Part shown: positions 28,601 to 38,000 of the stretch, piece by piece | Numbering within the stretch: the stretch's first letter is position 1 | Layout of the letters: every line of letters begins with the position of its first letter | NCBI GenBank assembly: GCA_032209605.1 | Contig: JASFXZ010000026.1 | Coordinates: forward strand, 6,262,001-6,326,000 | DNA from: Mactromeris polynyma | Taxonomy: Eukaryota > Mollusca > Bivalvia > Venerida > Mactridae | Direction: 5' to 3' | Length of the DNA stretch: 64,000 nucleotides | Notes under the pieces: generated by a model | Seen by the model: only the letters and a program-made list of their open reading frames with translations | The model's database searches: none | What the model was told of the DNA's origin: nothing | Position numbers and translations under genes: made by a program

Positions 28601-31600
28601 TAATGTTGATAAAACCATAGAAGATGTTTCAAAGGGTTTATTTGAAAGTACTGATGATGAATCAACGGGTCATCCTGAGCAGACCTCACAAAAGAAACGT
28701 CAATCAAGAAAAAGCAAGGAAGAAGACATTAAGTCTCCTGGTGTTAAATCTCCTCTTAAGTCACCAGTTCCAAAATCACCTATGATGAAGTCTCCAATGA
28801 TGAATCATATTGGTAGTCCTCCACCATCGATACCAGCTTCTCATCACCAACCTTTGGTTTTGCCAGGTATGGGTATCGGTCAGCTATCTGTTCAAGCTCC
28901 AATTGGTGAGCCACAAGTTGCTGGTCATGTTGGCATGTTTGGGCAGATGTCGCCACCAGTTTCCCTTGCTGCTAGTAGGGCTCAAGGAAATGCTAATTCA
29001 GCTCCAGAATCTGCTAAGAGTATGGAAATGCCTGTGAAGTCCACATCTGAAAAGGAAGCTGTTGTTACTCTAACATCTCCTCCAAAGACGACTGTGTTAC
29101 AGTCTATGAGTAAATCCCCGACAATATCCTCAGTGCCCCAAACAAGTGTCCCTTCAGAGCTTCCATCAAAGGTGTCACCAGTGCAAGACGTGAGAAAAGT
29201 AGAGGTAGGAATGGAAGGTGCTCTGAAGAGTGCAATGCCTGGTTTTCTTTTACCGGGTATATCAGCCTCTGCTGCTATGAATGTAGTACAAGGAATATCC
29301 TCTGCTGCAGTTTGTACCACACAAACTACAGTTGTGCCATCCACTGCCACTGATTTTCAGTCGAGACAAGTTCAGATGGAGACGTTGGCACAAGAGCAAA
29401 TTCACGAGCAGAAACTGGCTGATCAAAAGCTTGCAGAGCAGAAACTTGCTGAGCAAAAACAAGCCGAGATACAATTACAAAGACAGCAGGAACATCATGT
29501 AAAACTGAAAGAGATGGAATTAAAGAAGCAGCAGCTTGAACATCAGAAGCACTTGGAAGAGCAACACAAAAAGTTGCAGGAACAAATGAAGAATCAGGAA
29601 TTGCAGAAGAACAAAGAAGAGGTTTTAAAGAAAGAGCAGGAGAAGAAGAGGCTGGAAGAACAGTATAAATTTCTGCAACAACAACATGAACAATTACAGA
29701 GACAACAAGCTTTGCAGACTGCTGGTGTAACAGTAGGTCCTGGTGTTCAGCCAGGACAGCAACCACTTCTCTCACCAGGAGCACTTGGTAGACCCCGACC
29801 AGGACTGCCATCTCCAAGTGATGGTAAAACTGGACCTAGGCCTCAAATTTCTGCCCATCATCCGTTGCCACCAGGGGCATTTAGTCTTCCTGGTGCATTA
29901 CAAGTACGTCCTGGACAATTTCCTGCACATCTGACCCCTGCTCAGATTCAAGCAATGCAGCAACATCTAGTCTCTCCTCTTGGTCAAGACAAGCCACCAA
30001 CAAGTGCTGAACTGGTTCTGAAACATCAACAGTTACAACAAAAGATTCAGGTGCAAAAAGCTCAGCAGCAAGTTCTTGCGGAACAGCAAGCTCAGTTGGC
30101 TAAACAGCAGGCTCAGAATCAAGCCAAGCAAAATGTACCGCAAATAGCTGGAGGCAAGCAACCAGCTGGACCTTCTGGGAAAAATGGACCACTCACACCT
30201 GGAAGCAAGAAGGGACCAGAACCTCAGGTAATTTTCATTCAATTGTATTGCCTTTCTTACAGGCAGAATTTCGTATAAATTCTATATAAATGATTCTTTT
30301 TATAATTGTGTTGTTTTTTGTTTAAAGTGTATCTGAGCTATCTGCAAGAACGTGCTTCATCCAGTGATGCTGTGTTTGCTAAAGCTTTTTAACATACAAA
30401 AATAATAATGCATTGCAATTTGAAATAAGGCATCAATCCTTTTTTACAGCGTCCACCTACTTCACAAGGGCCTGTGGGACCAGCTGCACATGGCAAAGAT
30501 GCCCCATTACCTGGCAGTCAAGAAGCAGCCAATCAACTTACACAACAGATTCGACAACAACTTGCTATGCAGGCTCAGCAGCAGCAACAACAACCGGGTC
30601 ATCCTGGATCACATGGTGGCCCACCACATACACCTCATGGTTTACCTGGCTGGCAGATGCCACCATTGAGACCTGAAGGACCAAGACAACCAGGTCCACT
30701 GGGACCGATGACAGGAGAAGCCCGAACATCAATGCCTGGACCAGTCCCAGTACTTGGTGGAAATCCACAACAAGTTCAGAGAGTGTCACCACACCCACCA
30801 ACCAAATCCCCGACTGTGGCTCAGACAGCCCCAAATATGGTTCTTGGGTTCTCCCCGCACCAGACAGCAGCTCCCAGAGCTCCAAGTCCTGCTGTTGCCA
30901 AGGTAAATATATGTAAATCTTTATTATGTACATTTTACCATTTTTGAACTCTGCTTTCTTAATATATTTTTTGTTGCCAAAAAATATTTAAAAATGATAT
31001 ATTCTCTGTAACTTAATTTCATGGTTTTAACTGTTATTTTTTGTGTCCCCCCCCCCCCAGTTATGAATTGCTAATTAATTACTAAATTTGTTCACCAAAT
31101 TGATCATTCAATGAGTATTTTTTTCAACATTTTATCTAAATTTTGTTTCAGACTGCAGAGAGACAAGGTCCCAATGGTGCCAAATGGGCAGGAACCTCTG
31201 GTCCTTCACCCCGGCCTGGTCAGTCTGAGGTCCGACCTCGGGTACCAACAACTGAGGCTGGACCTACTACTTCTCGTGCTGAAATATGGCGTAAGTATAC
31301 AAATTTGTGTACATATAATTGTTCCAGAGGTTTTTGTGCCAGCTTCTACAGTTAGGATGTTTATTATTTACTTGAACAGTTGTAAACAAACGGCCATTGA
31401 AAATATGTTTTGCAAAATATTGACCAATGGACATAGCGTACTCAGTAACAGTACTCTCATCGTCAGTTGTAGGAATCATAATAAATGTTGTTGCATTTCA
31501 TGACTATGTAATAAGTTTCATTTTATTTCATATTTTAGCATATTTTGCTATTGGAATGTTTTATTTGCTATTAAATTAATTGCATTTTCAATTCACAGCT

Positions 31601-34600
31601 GGTGTAAATGTATCCCCTGGACCAGCCAATGTGGGTATGACTTCCACTCCACGACCAGCACATCAGCAACCTCCCTCTGCACACCAGCAGCAGCCTGACA
31701 CCTTACAACTCCCACGTGCCCCAGCACCTGCTGAGCGCGGTAACAAAGACAAATTATTCCAACAACAGGTGAGCATTTTTATGGAGCGATTCTGTTTTCC
31801 TATATTGTCAATAACTTATGAGTATAACTGAATTATGAATTCAGGCACCTAGATTTACCATTATCTGGCACACAAAACTTGTGTCTTTCGTATTTCCTGA
31901 ACTGTTGGTCCTAGTCTTCAAACTGTAATGGAATGTATATCAGTATGTGAAGTTGTGTGCCTTGGGTTTCACATCCATTAAGGGAAAATTGAATTATTGA
32001 CCCTTGAGTAAAGTTGTGGCACCTGTGTCATGAGTTCATTTGGCACATTTTAGCAGAAAAAAACACTTGTGTTTTGTGAAACACCTGATTTACTGTATAT
32101 GTATTTTCATTGTATCGCATCATTCTGTTTTACAGCATGACCACTACCAAGAATTACAAAGACAACATCAACAGGAGTTGCAGCGACAACAGCAACTCCG
32201 AGATCAGGCTCTTCATGCTCAGGCTCAGAAGGAGGTTCAGATTCATAAGGAACGTGAAGAGAGGGAGAAGCGCGAGTCTCAAGCCAGTTTAGCAACACAG
32301 GGTCAGTCAGATCCAAGACAGCCCCCAGCTGTAAGGATAGGATATCCGTTTGTAGAACCAAGGCCACCGAGTCTTGATGGTGGCAAAATGCAACAAAGTC
32401 CAGCCATTGTGGACCCCAGAGATCCTAGATTTACGCAGCAGTTTCCAGGTCATCACCCACCTGATCTCCGCATGGGATCTCAATCCAGTGCTTTCAGTCC
32501 TGCTGCAGGAAACAGCGCAGATCCTGCTCATATGTACTCGCAGGCTGATCTACAGCGTCTACAGAATGGTTTAATTCCTGCGTACCCACCAGGAATGCTC
32601 ATACGTGAGCCTCACTTGATACCGGGACCTGGTCCATACATGCTTCCAGGGCATCTAGCCTACATGGCTCACACACAACAGATGGAACACCAGCACCTGG
32701 TAGATGGTAGGCCACCATCACGTGGTACCAGTCGACCTCCATCCAATCAACCAACCCATACAGTGTCGCCCACGCAGCAGACGCCAACTGATACTCGTAG
32801 TCAAAACAGGAGCCAGACGCAGCCCATGGGTCCACCATCCAGAGATGCCCACCCTGGGGACGGCAGTCTACTCAGCTTGTTACAGGTAAAGCGTTCAGTT
32901 ATATTTGTCCTATTATCCTATTGTTTGAAGGGAATTAATGTTCCCCATTTAGTAAAACATTACCAAGTAAGAGAATTTTACTCTTTTGTTAGTAATGAAT
33001 TATTGCATTTATTTATGTTCAACATTATCTGGATTCATCAGCTTCTTCTGTGAATTACTTCATTTAATCTCCCATGTTTCTACATGTACTGGTGTAAAAT
33101 CATTAACAACATATTGTACTAATTGTTAATGGTACCATACTGTTTATTTTACAGAGATATCCTGTCATGTGGCAAGGTGTACTTGGATTGAAGAATGATC
33201 AGTGTGTGGTTCAGATGCATTTCATTTCGGGATATCAACCTCTAGTCAAGATGTCGCTGCCCCAGCAGTCAGCTGATGGCACAGTTCTCCCACTTAGAAT
33301 TGCTCAGAGAATGAGACTTGAACAAACACAGTTAGAGGGTGTTGCTAAACGTATGCAGGTATGTGACTTTATTTGATATATAGAAGGTGCCTATAATTTG
33401 TTTGTTGTCTATTTGTTTACATTAAAGTTTCAATCTGTATGATTATGTTTCATTGTGGTCTCTGAAATGAAGAGCAAGAGAATTCTCTTACATTGTCCAT
33501 TTAGGTTTAACTCACATGACATATTTCACCCTAAATACTTATTATAAATGATAAAGCATACAATCCTGTAGCCTCTTGCTTGTGAATGTTTCATTGTCAC
33601 AGAAAGATTGTGTTTGGGATGAGAAACCCTAATGAGATTGCCATGAGTTCTCGCTCTTTATCCCTTCTTTAGTATATGTATATATTGTACATAATGTAGT
33701 ATACTATAGATGGGATAAAGGGAGAGAAATGTAGAGGAGATAAAATTGGAGAGAACTCTGAAAGGGATAAAGTAAGAGAACTCTAGAAGGGATAATGGAA
33801 GGGAACTCTCCTGCATGAGAAACCCAACAAAGTTAAAAAGTCGAAATTTACTTTTAACTCGTCACGTTATTGTTTCAGATGGAAAAGGATTACTGTATGA
33901 TGTTAGCATTACCATGTGGGAGAGATCATACCGATATATACCAGCAGACGAGGGCCATGTCAACCGGATTTATTCAATATTTACAACAGAAACAAGCTGC
34001 GGGTATTGTGAATGTGGCGGACCCAGGCTCCCAGCAGGTTTGTATATATGTAGCTTTGGGGTTCAGTATGTGTAATACAGGGATGGGACTCTTCCCCTAT
34101 TCCACTGATGTCCTCAATTTTGGATTAAAATTTTCTATTTTTGTTCGGATATGTTCAAAACTGGTAATTTTGTTTTTGGGTATTGAGATTACCTCTGATA
34201 TTTGAAGTTATCCTCATGTTTTGTCGTCCCTGAACTGAAATTTGTAATGTGCAATACATGAGTATTGCTTAATTGATAAATAGCCGTTTATGCATTTCAT
34301 TTTTAAAGATTTCTGTCCAATCTTCAATTTTTAAGCATTACATTAAAATGATGAAAAATGGGTACAGAAAGTTAGAATGAAATGCATTGTGAGATGATAC
34401 ATGATGATCATTATGTTGATGTGGAAAATGTTTGAATTTGCTTTGTTTACTTAAGTGTTTTTCTAAATGTAGTTTGTATTCATTCTTTTTTCTTTATTTC
34501 AGCCTGCCTATGTGGTTCATATCTTTCCACCATGTGACTTCTCTCAGAATACATTGTCTCGACTTGGATTTGATCTCCTGTATCAAGTGAAGGACTTGGC

Positions 34601-34634
34601 TCACCTTATTGTTATCATCGCAACAGTTGGTTAA
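4468..34634 (+). CDS. spen: SPEN / Split ends (SHARP/MINT) orthologue, 5'-partial, 18 exons
   Basis: Spliced gene: 4468-4608, 5034-5261, 6492-6619, 11874-11985, 12428-12516, 14465-14613, 15212-15337, 17288-17515, 17799-17935, 18733-18933, 19622-30227, 30450-30902, 31152-31290, 31599-31768, 32136-32885, 33155-33358, 33879-34037, 34503-34634. Every junction is GT-AG and phase-consistent, giving 4,716 residues to a TAA stop. Visible residues 152-231, 256-324 and 333-410 are RRMs matching SPEN RRM2, RRM3 and RRM4; 4553-4716 is a SPOC domain. Known family role: a nuclear RNA-binding corepressor that binds RNA through the RRMs and recruits NCoR/SMRT-HDAC and other partners through SPOC, acting in Notch and nuclear-receptor signalling and, in mammals, X inactivation. 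Human SPEN has 3,664 residues, so this protein is larger even without its N-terminus. RRM1 and the start codon lie left of the window. The identification is firm; exact exon edges are by eye. Confidence 0.95.
5034..5261 (+). CDS. spen: SPEN exon b: Arg/Ser-rich linker
   Basis: Begins after TTTTTCAG and ends AG|GTGTGT. It encodes RGAKWAPGTSRQFSDSSSKD, then a Lys-rich stretch and an RS-rich run (RSRSRSSSNSSRSSSSDSDS). SPEN proteins carry comparable RS/Ser-rich linkers between RRM1 and RRM2, usually low-complexity and probably phosphorylated. Confidence 0.85.
6330..6421. mobile_element. Partial palindromic MITE in SPEN intron
   Basis: ATTGAAAATGGACTTGAAAA, then three GAGGTGGTCTTA-type units and GAGAGGTTTACTGTAAA: the family's left half in reverse orientation, with an internal tandem duplication. 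Confidence 0.75.
6492..6619 (+). CDS. spen: SPEN exon c: start of RRM2
   Basis: Encodes SSSKERPKAKSE, an acidic linker, then LGVLIRRLPLRSS, the first beta strand (RNP2) of RRM2. The donor is GTACGT in phase 1. The acceptor is a triple tandem NAG (TTAGCAGCAG), so starts at 6492, 6495 or 6498 all keep the frame and differ only by Ser residues. Confidence 0.9.
6620..11873 (+). other. SPEN intron c-d (5.25 kb)
   Basis: The longest complete intron in the window. It is AT-rich with no supported exon; its open frames are short, in both orientations and without recognisable motifs. It contains a pogo-like MITE at 11667-11823 just before its acceptor. Confidence 0.8.
11667..11823. mobile_element. pogo/Tigger-like MITE
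   Basis: 157 bp with inverted ends CAGTTGGACCTTGTTATTTC and (right end, reversed) CAGTCAAACCTTGTTAATTT, flanked by TA on both sides (11665-11666 and 11824-11825). The ends resemble CAGT-GGACCTCGTT termini of pogo-type elements. It sits about 50 bp upstream of the SPEN RRM2 acceptor. Confidence 0.8.
11874..11985 (+). CDS. spen: SPEN exon d: core of RRM2
   Basis: The acceptor is TTTCAG and the donor GTAAG. It encodes DTSLRDGLFHEYKKYGKITA and on through RYAIISFKQ, which is helix 1, the central strands and the RNP1-like strand of RRM2. It closely resembles the SPEN RRM2 signature (DTSL-DGLFHEFKKFGK type). A MITE ends about 50 bp upstream of the acceptor. Confidence 0.95.
11986..12427 (+). other. 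SPEN intron d-e
   Basis: 442-bp intron, about a third of it a copy of the GGGTCAA-rich dispersed repeat (12090-12240). Confidence 0.85.
12090..12240 (+). repeat. GGGTCAA-rich dispersed repeat, copy 2
   Basis: GGGTTCAACTAGGTGCTGAA, CCAGGGTCATTT and AAAGGGTCAACTTCAAGGTC followed by AAATGGAAC. It is shorter in the middle than copy 3. Confidence 0.75.
12428..12516 (+). CDS. spen: SPEN exon e: end of RRM2
   Basis: Follows TATTGCAG and ends before GTAAG. It encodes QAEDAQKALEGSREKRFFGS then QIQVAQHEGL, the second helix and last strand of RRM2. Direct copies of one dispersed repeat family flank the exon in both introns. Confidence 0.93.
12517..14464 (+). other. SPEN intron e-f
   Basis: 1.95-kb intron with a second direct copy of the GGGTCAA-rich repeat (12701-12891). 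Nothing else was recognised. Confidence 0.85.
12701..12891 (+). repeat. GGGTCAA-rich dispersed repeat, copy 3
   Basis: GGAGTTCCACTAGGTGCTTA, AAAGGATCATTTTGATAATT, GACCCTTCAGTCAGAATCCC and AGGGTCAAGTCAAGGGTCAA. It matches copy 1 almost end to end. Confidence 0.8.
14465..14613 (+). CDS. spen: SPEN exon f: first half of RRM3
   Basis: Encodes an acidic linker, the conserved HSPKATRTLFLGNLDKE (RNP2 LFLGNL) and helix 1 (IEELKERLEKYGDIL). It ends in phase 0 before GTGAGT. The HPKATRTLF-GNLE pattern is characteristic of SPEN RRM3. Confidence 0.95.
14614..15211 (+). other. SPEN intron f-g
   Basis: 598-bp AT-rich intron splitting RRM3. I see no repeat or gene in it. Confidence 0.85.
15212..15337 (+). 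CDS. spen: SPEN exon g: second half of RRM3
   Basis: 42 codons in phase 0, from the acceptor TAATTTAG to the donor GTAAAT. It encodes DVDVKRQGAITAYAFIQFTD (RNP1 AYAFIQF), then helix 2 and the last strand ending WGSTKLK. Confidence 0.95.
15338..17287 (+). other. SPEN intron g-h
   Basis: 1.95-kb intron between RRM3 and RRM4. It contains the right end of a Harbinger-like MITE ending near 16372. No exon is seen. Confidence 0.85.
16268..16372. mobile_element. Truncated copy of the Harbinger-like MITE
   Basis: The right part matches the element at 49172-49361: GCGTAACTGCAAACAAACAA, then TTTTGTAAGAATGGCC followed by TTA. The left inverted end was not found, so the copy is truncated or diverged. 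It lies in a SPEN intron. Confidence 0.65.
17288..17515 (+). CDS. spen: SPEN exon h: RRM4
   Basis: 76 codons in phase 0. Begins VGFGKSMATPVVWLGNLADT, matching the SPEN junction where RRM3 runs straight into RRM4 (LGFGKSMPT-VWL type). The RNP1-like strand is KGLVFFMNV. It ends with GKKIH before GTAAGC; the last strand continues in the next exon. Confidence 0.95.
17799..17935 (+). CDS. spen: SPEN exon i: end of RRM4 and following helix
   Basis: Encodes IDYASRDCQESFFKKMEQSG and on to MADNPHWDEA. It completes the last RRM4 strand (KIHIDYASR) and the conserved post-RRM segment (R-CQ--FF--ME-SGQ). It ends with two bases of a split Ala codon. Confidence 0.93.
18095..18190 (-). repeat. tRNA-like SINE remnant
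   Basis: The minus strand reads AGCATAGTGATTGAGGGGTG, then CCTGATCTGAAGGTTGTGAG and CTCGAGATCCGCC. The spacing and the GATCTGAAGGTTGTGAG-TCGA-ATCC pattern resemble a tRNA A box/B box head, with a decayed B box. Confidence 0.5.
18217..18390. mobile_element. pogo/Tigger-like MITE, second copy
   Basis: 174 bp beginning CAGTTGGACCTCGTTCATTC and ending GAATAAACGAGGTCTGACTG, then TA. It shares internal CCCATTTCAATTC and TTGATATTTATTT blocks with the element at 11667. The left TA is changed to TT. Confidence 0.85.
18733..18933 (+). CDS. spen: SPEN exon j: polyQ and RGG-like segment
   Basis: Encodes FDPNTL, 14 Gln residues (nine CAA, one CAG, four CAA), then HNKRGAFNQFGARARGRFQR and GRGFFRGRGG. The Arg/Gly-rich run resembles RGG-type RNA-binding sequence; this is inference. 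It ends with two bases of a Lys codon completed in the giant exon. Confidence 0.9.
18752..18793 (+). repeat. (CAA)n microsatellite encoding polyQ
   Basis: Fourteen consecutive glutamine codons, nearly pure CAA with one CAG, inside the SPEN exon after RRM4. It is a likely length-polymorphic site. Confidence 0.9.
18934..19621 (+). other. SPEN intron j-k
   Basis: 688-bp intron before the giant exon. It is AT-rich with no repeat recognised. Confidence 0.85.
19622..30227 (+). CDS. spen: SPEN giant exon: charged disordered central region
   Basis: One uninterrupted 10,606-bp exon (about 3,535 residues) in phase from the acceptor ACTTACAG to the donor CAG|GTAATT. Human SPEN also has one very large central exon, about 8 kb. 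Contents in order: RS/SD-rich and Lys-rich stretches; a basic PKKRRKVE motif (20880-20903) resembling a classical NLS; a Ser/Thr-rich part; a very Lys/Glu/Ser-rich part (about 23090-24400); 25 copies of a KSD(G/S) tetrapeptide (24414-24713); a more ordered-looking block including ESCISMYDKVKRRSTEK (about 24860-24905); many acidic SDSD clusters; SP-rich repeats near 28740-28800; and a long Gln/Glu/Lys helix, probably a coiled coil (about 29369-29715). No internal splice site is needed. Most is predicted disordered by composition only. Open frames on either strand inside it are shadows. Confidence 0.95.
20880..20903 (+). other. Classical-type nuclear localisation motif in SPEN
   Basis: Encodes PKKRRKVE, close to the well-known monopartite NLS pattern K-K/R-X-K/R. 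It fits a nuclear corepressor. Seen directly; its function is inferred. Confidence 0.7.
24414..24713 (+). repeat. In-frame 12-bp repeat encoding (KSDG/KSDS)25
   Basis: 25 tandem copies of AAATCTGATRGY-like units, coding K-S-D followed by G or S, with Cys, Ile and Phe variants near the ends. The copies alternate G and S types in blocks, which suggests recent 24-36-bp expansion. The repeat stays in the SPEN frame and is also open in several other frames, so long open frames on the other strand here are artefacts. Confidence 0.95.
30450..30902 (+). CDS. spen: SPEN exon l: Pro/Gln-rich
   Basis: 151 codons in phase 0, between TTTTTACAG and GTAAAT. It begins RPPTSQGPVGPAAHGKDAPL and is rich in Pro, Gln and Gly (QQQQQQPGHPGSHGGPPHTP). 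No folded domain is visible. Confidence 0.92.
31152..31290 (+). CDS. spen: SPEN exon m: Pro-rich
   Basis: Follows TTTGTTTCAG and encodes TAERQGPNGAKWAGTSGPSP, ending EIW plus one base of a Pro codon before GTAAGT. It is a low-complexity linker kept by frame continuity. Confidence 0.88.
31599..31768 (+). CDS. spen: SPEN exon n: Pro/Gln-rich
   Basis: Follows ATTCACAG and encodes PGVNVSPGPANVGMTSTPRP and on to GNKDKLFQQQ before GTGAGC. It is a linker leading into the Gln-rich helix of the next exon. Confidence 0.88.
32136..32885 (+). CDS. spen: SPEN exon o: Gln/Glu helix and Pro-rich linker before SPOC
   Basis: 250 codons in phase 0. It begins HDHYQELQRQHQQELQRQQQ, a strongly helical Gln/Arg/Glu segment, then a Pro-rich region with DPRDPRFTQQFPGHHPPDLR, ending GDGSLLSLLQ. 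The SLLSLLQ segment immediately before SPOC resembles the short hydrophobic lead-in seen in SPEN proteins. Confidence 0.92.
33155..33358 (+). CDS. spen: SPEN exon p: SPOC domain, N-terminal part
   Basis: 68 codons in phase 0 encoding RYPVMWQGVLGLKNDQCVVQ through PLRIAQRMRLEQTQLEGVAK. The YP-WQG-L-LKND opening and the RIAQRMRLE-TQLEGV block are hallmark SPOC sequences. In human SPEN the basic patch formed by this domain binds phosphorylated partners such as NCoR/SMRT. Confidence 0.97.
33635..33822. repeat. Foldback copy of the AGAAGGGATAAAGGGAGAGA repeat
   Basis: The left end reads GAGTTCTCGCTCTTTATCCC and the right end holds its inverted counterpart AGAAGGGATAATGGAAGGGA followed by ACTCTC. 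Tandem 30-bp-like units lie between. It sits in a SPEN intron upstream of a SPOC exon. Confidence 0.7.
33879..34037 (+). CDS. spen: SPEN exon q: SPOC domain, middle part
   Basis: 53 codons encoding MEKDYCMMLALPCGRDHTDI and QQKQAAGIVNVADPGSQQ. LALPCGRD and YLQ-KQAAGI-NV are near-invariant in animal SPOC domains of the SPEN class. Confidence 0.97.
34503..34634 (+). CDS. spen: SPEN exon r: end of SPOC and stop
   Basis: Follows TTTATTTCAG and encodes PAYVVHIFPPCDFSQNTLSR to the C-terminus HLIVIIATVG and TAA at 34632-34634. The protein ends at the same point as other SPEN proteins, so the C-terminus is complete. Confidence 0.97.
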   Translation, partial: PAYVVHIFPPCDFSQNTLSRLGFDLLYQVKDLAHLIVIIATVG

Positions 34635-35050
34635 ACATGGAGTATATCTTCTTACTAGGGCATTATTAGTGTTTGTGTGTGATAAATCACATATCACATG
34701 GAATATCACAATGGAATATTTATTGTCTGGAATTACAGCATTTTGCGCATAAATGCAACTTATCGGATACGACATGGGATTTAACCTGATTGTGACTTAT
34801 TCTTTACCGGATATTACTTCCCCTCAAGTTGAGGGGACATTTCCTGATCGTGACGTATGAAATCCCCGAATTTTCATGAAAATCAGTGCACGAAGATTGT
34901 TGGTGACGTCATGGGTACAGTAAATGACGTAGACAACAAGAGTCGACAAACTTTTGAAATATTGTGTAATATTAGGTTCTGACATAAACATGCATTATGC
35001 GAACCCATTTTACCATTCTAGATTATGGATATATATATTATGTCAGTGAC

Positions 35051-35056
35051 AATAAA
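35051..35056 (+). promoter_or_regulatory. Candidate proximal poly(A) signal
   Basis: The first canonical AATAAA after the SPEN stop, about 420 bp downstream. It would give the shortest 3' UTR. Confidence 0.35.
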
Positions 35057-38000
35057 ATATGTAGGTGTAGTCATGGATGTCTCGTGTACTAGTTCTATGT
35101 TTCTATTGTGCTGTGAATATATAGATAAAAAAGACCCTTTAAAAAATAACAAAAATTGACATTGCAGTGTGCGGAATATTGATTGCTTGGAAATCACTTT
35201 TAGTGTTGGTACTACTTTGATGTGAGTGGCGGTTGTTTCATGTAGATGTGCTAAATGGCATCATGGGTAATCCCCGCATTGTTAACGGGAATTAGAATAT
35301 TTCTGCTACTGTTGTATGACTGTATGGAGCTTACGTATTATGCTTGGAGTTTGTAGTGTTGACATTTTTTCCTGGATATAACACATCGTGTGATATGGAT
35401 TTATTGTGGGTGTTGACTGACACACATACCATACATGGACTGATTTATAAGGCAGAAATATAATGTTCTGCTGTGTGTGTTATTTTTTTATGTTATTCTA
35501 CATGGTTGATTGATTTTTAATGACATTTCACTGCCACATTTCTTCTTTAAGTTTTTGTTGATTATTAAATGTTTGTAAGTGGTGTTGCATCATTTTTCAT
35601 TGGTTATTAGAATTAGTGCTTAAAGCTATGACTTCATATTGAAACAGTTTTCATCACATGGCATGCTATGCTAATCCCTGTTTTATTGGTAACTTGATTT
35701 TTTTAATCACTACTAGATTGTCTTTGAATGCATGAACATTTTATATTAATTACTTACATCAATATGCTTAGTGAGTTATCCCTTTTCTCATATATGGAAA
35801 GAAATTATTATGTGTGTGATGTTTCTTTTGAAAAAACTACCTGATTGTGCTGGACACAAAAACCTTTCCGAATCTGTGTGTATTTCACTATTTTATGATC
35901 TATTAAGCACAGCGTTATGAGAGCGTAGTATATGATGCACTGATTTGTACAGAAGAGAATAACTTGTATCTCATTATATTTTTTTTCATAAGGCTGTTTA
36001 ATAGTGCTAGTTTTCGTACAAGAAAATTTCATGCTATTTTCACATCATTTTGTGAAATCAATTGATTATTCACTGTAGGGTCATAGCATTTCATTTCTTA
36101 AGACAGATGTAAATGGCAGCTAATTTTCTGTAACAATTTATGTTGATATATGTTGTTATTTTTGCCATGTAACACATTTGAGAGCAGTATTACGGTTAAT
36201 CTAACATATATTATATATATATTTACATGTATGTTATTGTTTATCATTTTGTCATGTTCGTTCTGTGTTGTTTGCTTGTAAGTATAATGTATGAATGATT
36301 TAGCGAGTTTATACTGTACGACCTTGAGGTAGGTCAAATGTACAGTATGACCTTGGGAAAGGTCAAGCGTACATAATGACCTTTGGGAAGATCGAGTACA
36401 ATTCTGTAACTGTCGTTTAAACAGAATTTTCAATTACTTTTAATGATGAAAATGGAATACCTACAGCTTTTAGTTTCCACAGATCAGTTATGATAGATAT
36501 TAAGTGAATAGCATGTAACAAAGTCTGGTCACCTTAGAGAAAATTCATTTATAACCAGATGGCTGGCCTCTGATTTCCAGTTTGTTATGGTTTGGTCACA
36601 GTACATATTTAGCTGGACTTGCACCTCACGAGATATATTAACAACAAAATGCAGGAATCATAGAATTATTTGCAAACATTTCGATGTCGTTCCTTTACAG
36701 CTTAGATAAGATTGCTTGTATCTTACCTCTCGTGTGACTAATGCTGCCAATTTAATGTATTTCTGGATAATGTAGGGATTGTCATCTCGTCATAGTGTTT
36801 CAGTATGTGTGTACAAGTCAATGGAGTTGCTTGCTTGTTGTGTTTGTCTTCTCTCTGTTATACATTGTATGTTTTTATATTAAATTTCTGTACCAGTTTG
36901 TGAGGCGCAGTCTTGTGAGGCGTGGTTCCGAAACCTTGAAACATTTTACTTATTTAGTATTCTTGATATAAATAAAATAGCTAAGAAAGATACTGATGAA
37001 GAAAAGCAGCTGATTAGATACAATTTGCTATGTACATGACTTGATAGAATTTTTTCTTCTCAATAAAAGATTTGTAATAATATTGACATATTCAGGTTTT
37101 AACAATTGTTATCTCTCTGATTAAATTATCAATTAGAAAATTTGAGCGTGGAATGGAATATATAAATTATTAGGTATAGTTATGCCTCGGTTATCATTTC
37201 GTAGTGATACCAATGTTTTCTTGAATGTGTTGTTACTTAATACTTTGTGGATTTATTTAGTAGAGATTTGTGCTTCACAAACTTGGTGATATTTTAGGTA
37301 GATTAATAAATTGTACTGTTAGTAATTGTTGTTACACCCAATGTCATTGTTGAGGATTGGTAACAATCTACAGAAAAAATATGTTATTGTATATACATTG
37401 TATTTTTGTAGAAAAAAAGAAGAAAAATGTGCAATGAAAACATTACATTTTATGGACAAATATTAAAACATGATCTCAGTCATGAGTTGAGTGAAAGATT
37501 GATGAAAAAAAGAAACATCATTTGTCTGTGATTCTTTCTGTCCATCATTGTGAGACTGGAAAGATATGGTTGTTTATCTGTTGATCAAATTCATTCATTT
37601 TTTCTTTCTTTCTCTCTGATTAACTGTTATAGATTTTTTTTTCTTTTTTCTCCCCGACATTTTTGATGTTCTTTACCAAGTAGTCGTAGTTAATAGAACA
37701 GAAATGTTTGTCCGAGAATTTGTCACAATATATACAGAATTTACTTATATTTATTACAAGAATTCATTATGTCCTCTTTATATTCCTTGCGAATTTAATT
37801 ACAAATGTATATATATGTATCTATGTAAGTATATATATATATATTTACTTAAACAGTTTTCCAGAAGTCGGTTTATGTCTTGTGGATAACTAATGGAAGT
37901 GTGAACTAGCCTGTTTAGTTATCAAATATTTATGATCGTTACTCTTTAAGTGCTATCGTCCTGTATGCATTGAGACAATATTGGATATATTCGGGAATCG

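Larger units (their letters stand above)
30228..34502 (+). other. SPEN short 3' introns
   Basis: Introns 30228-30449, 30903-31151, 31291-31598, 31769-32135, 32886-33154, 33359-33878 and 34038-34502 separate the last exons. The fourth last base block before 31060 holds a run of 12 C followed by AG, not used as an acceptor in the model. Intron 33359-33878 is partly a foldback repeat (about 33635-33822). Confidence 0.8.

Noticed and set aside
31047..31060. C12 run followed by AG as an alternative acceptor for the exon at 31152
   Set aside because: A normal polypyrimidine acceptor (TTTGTTTCAG) is present at 31151 and gives a phase-consistent exon. The C run is probably just a homopolymer.
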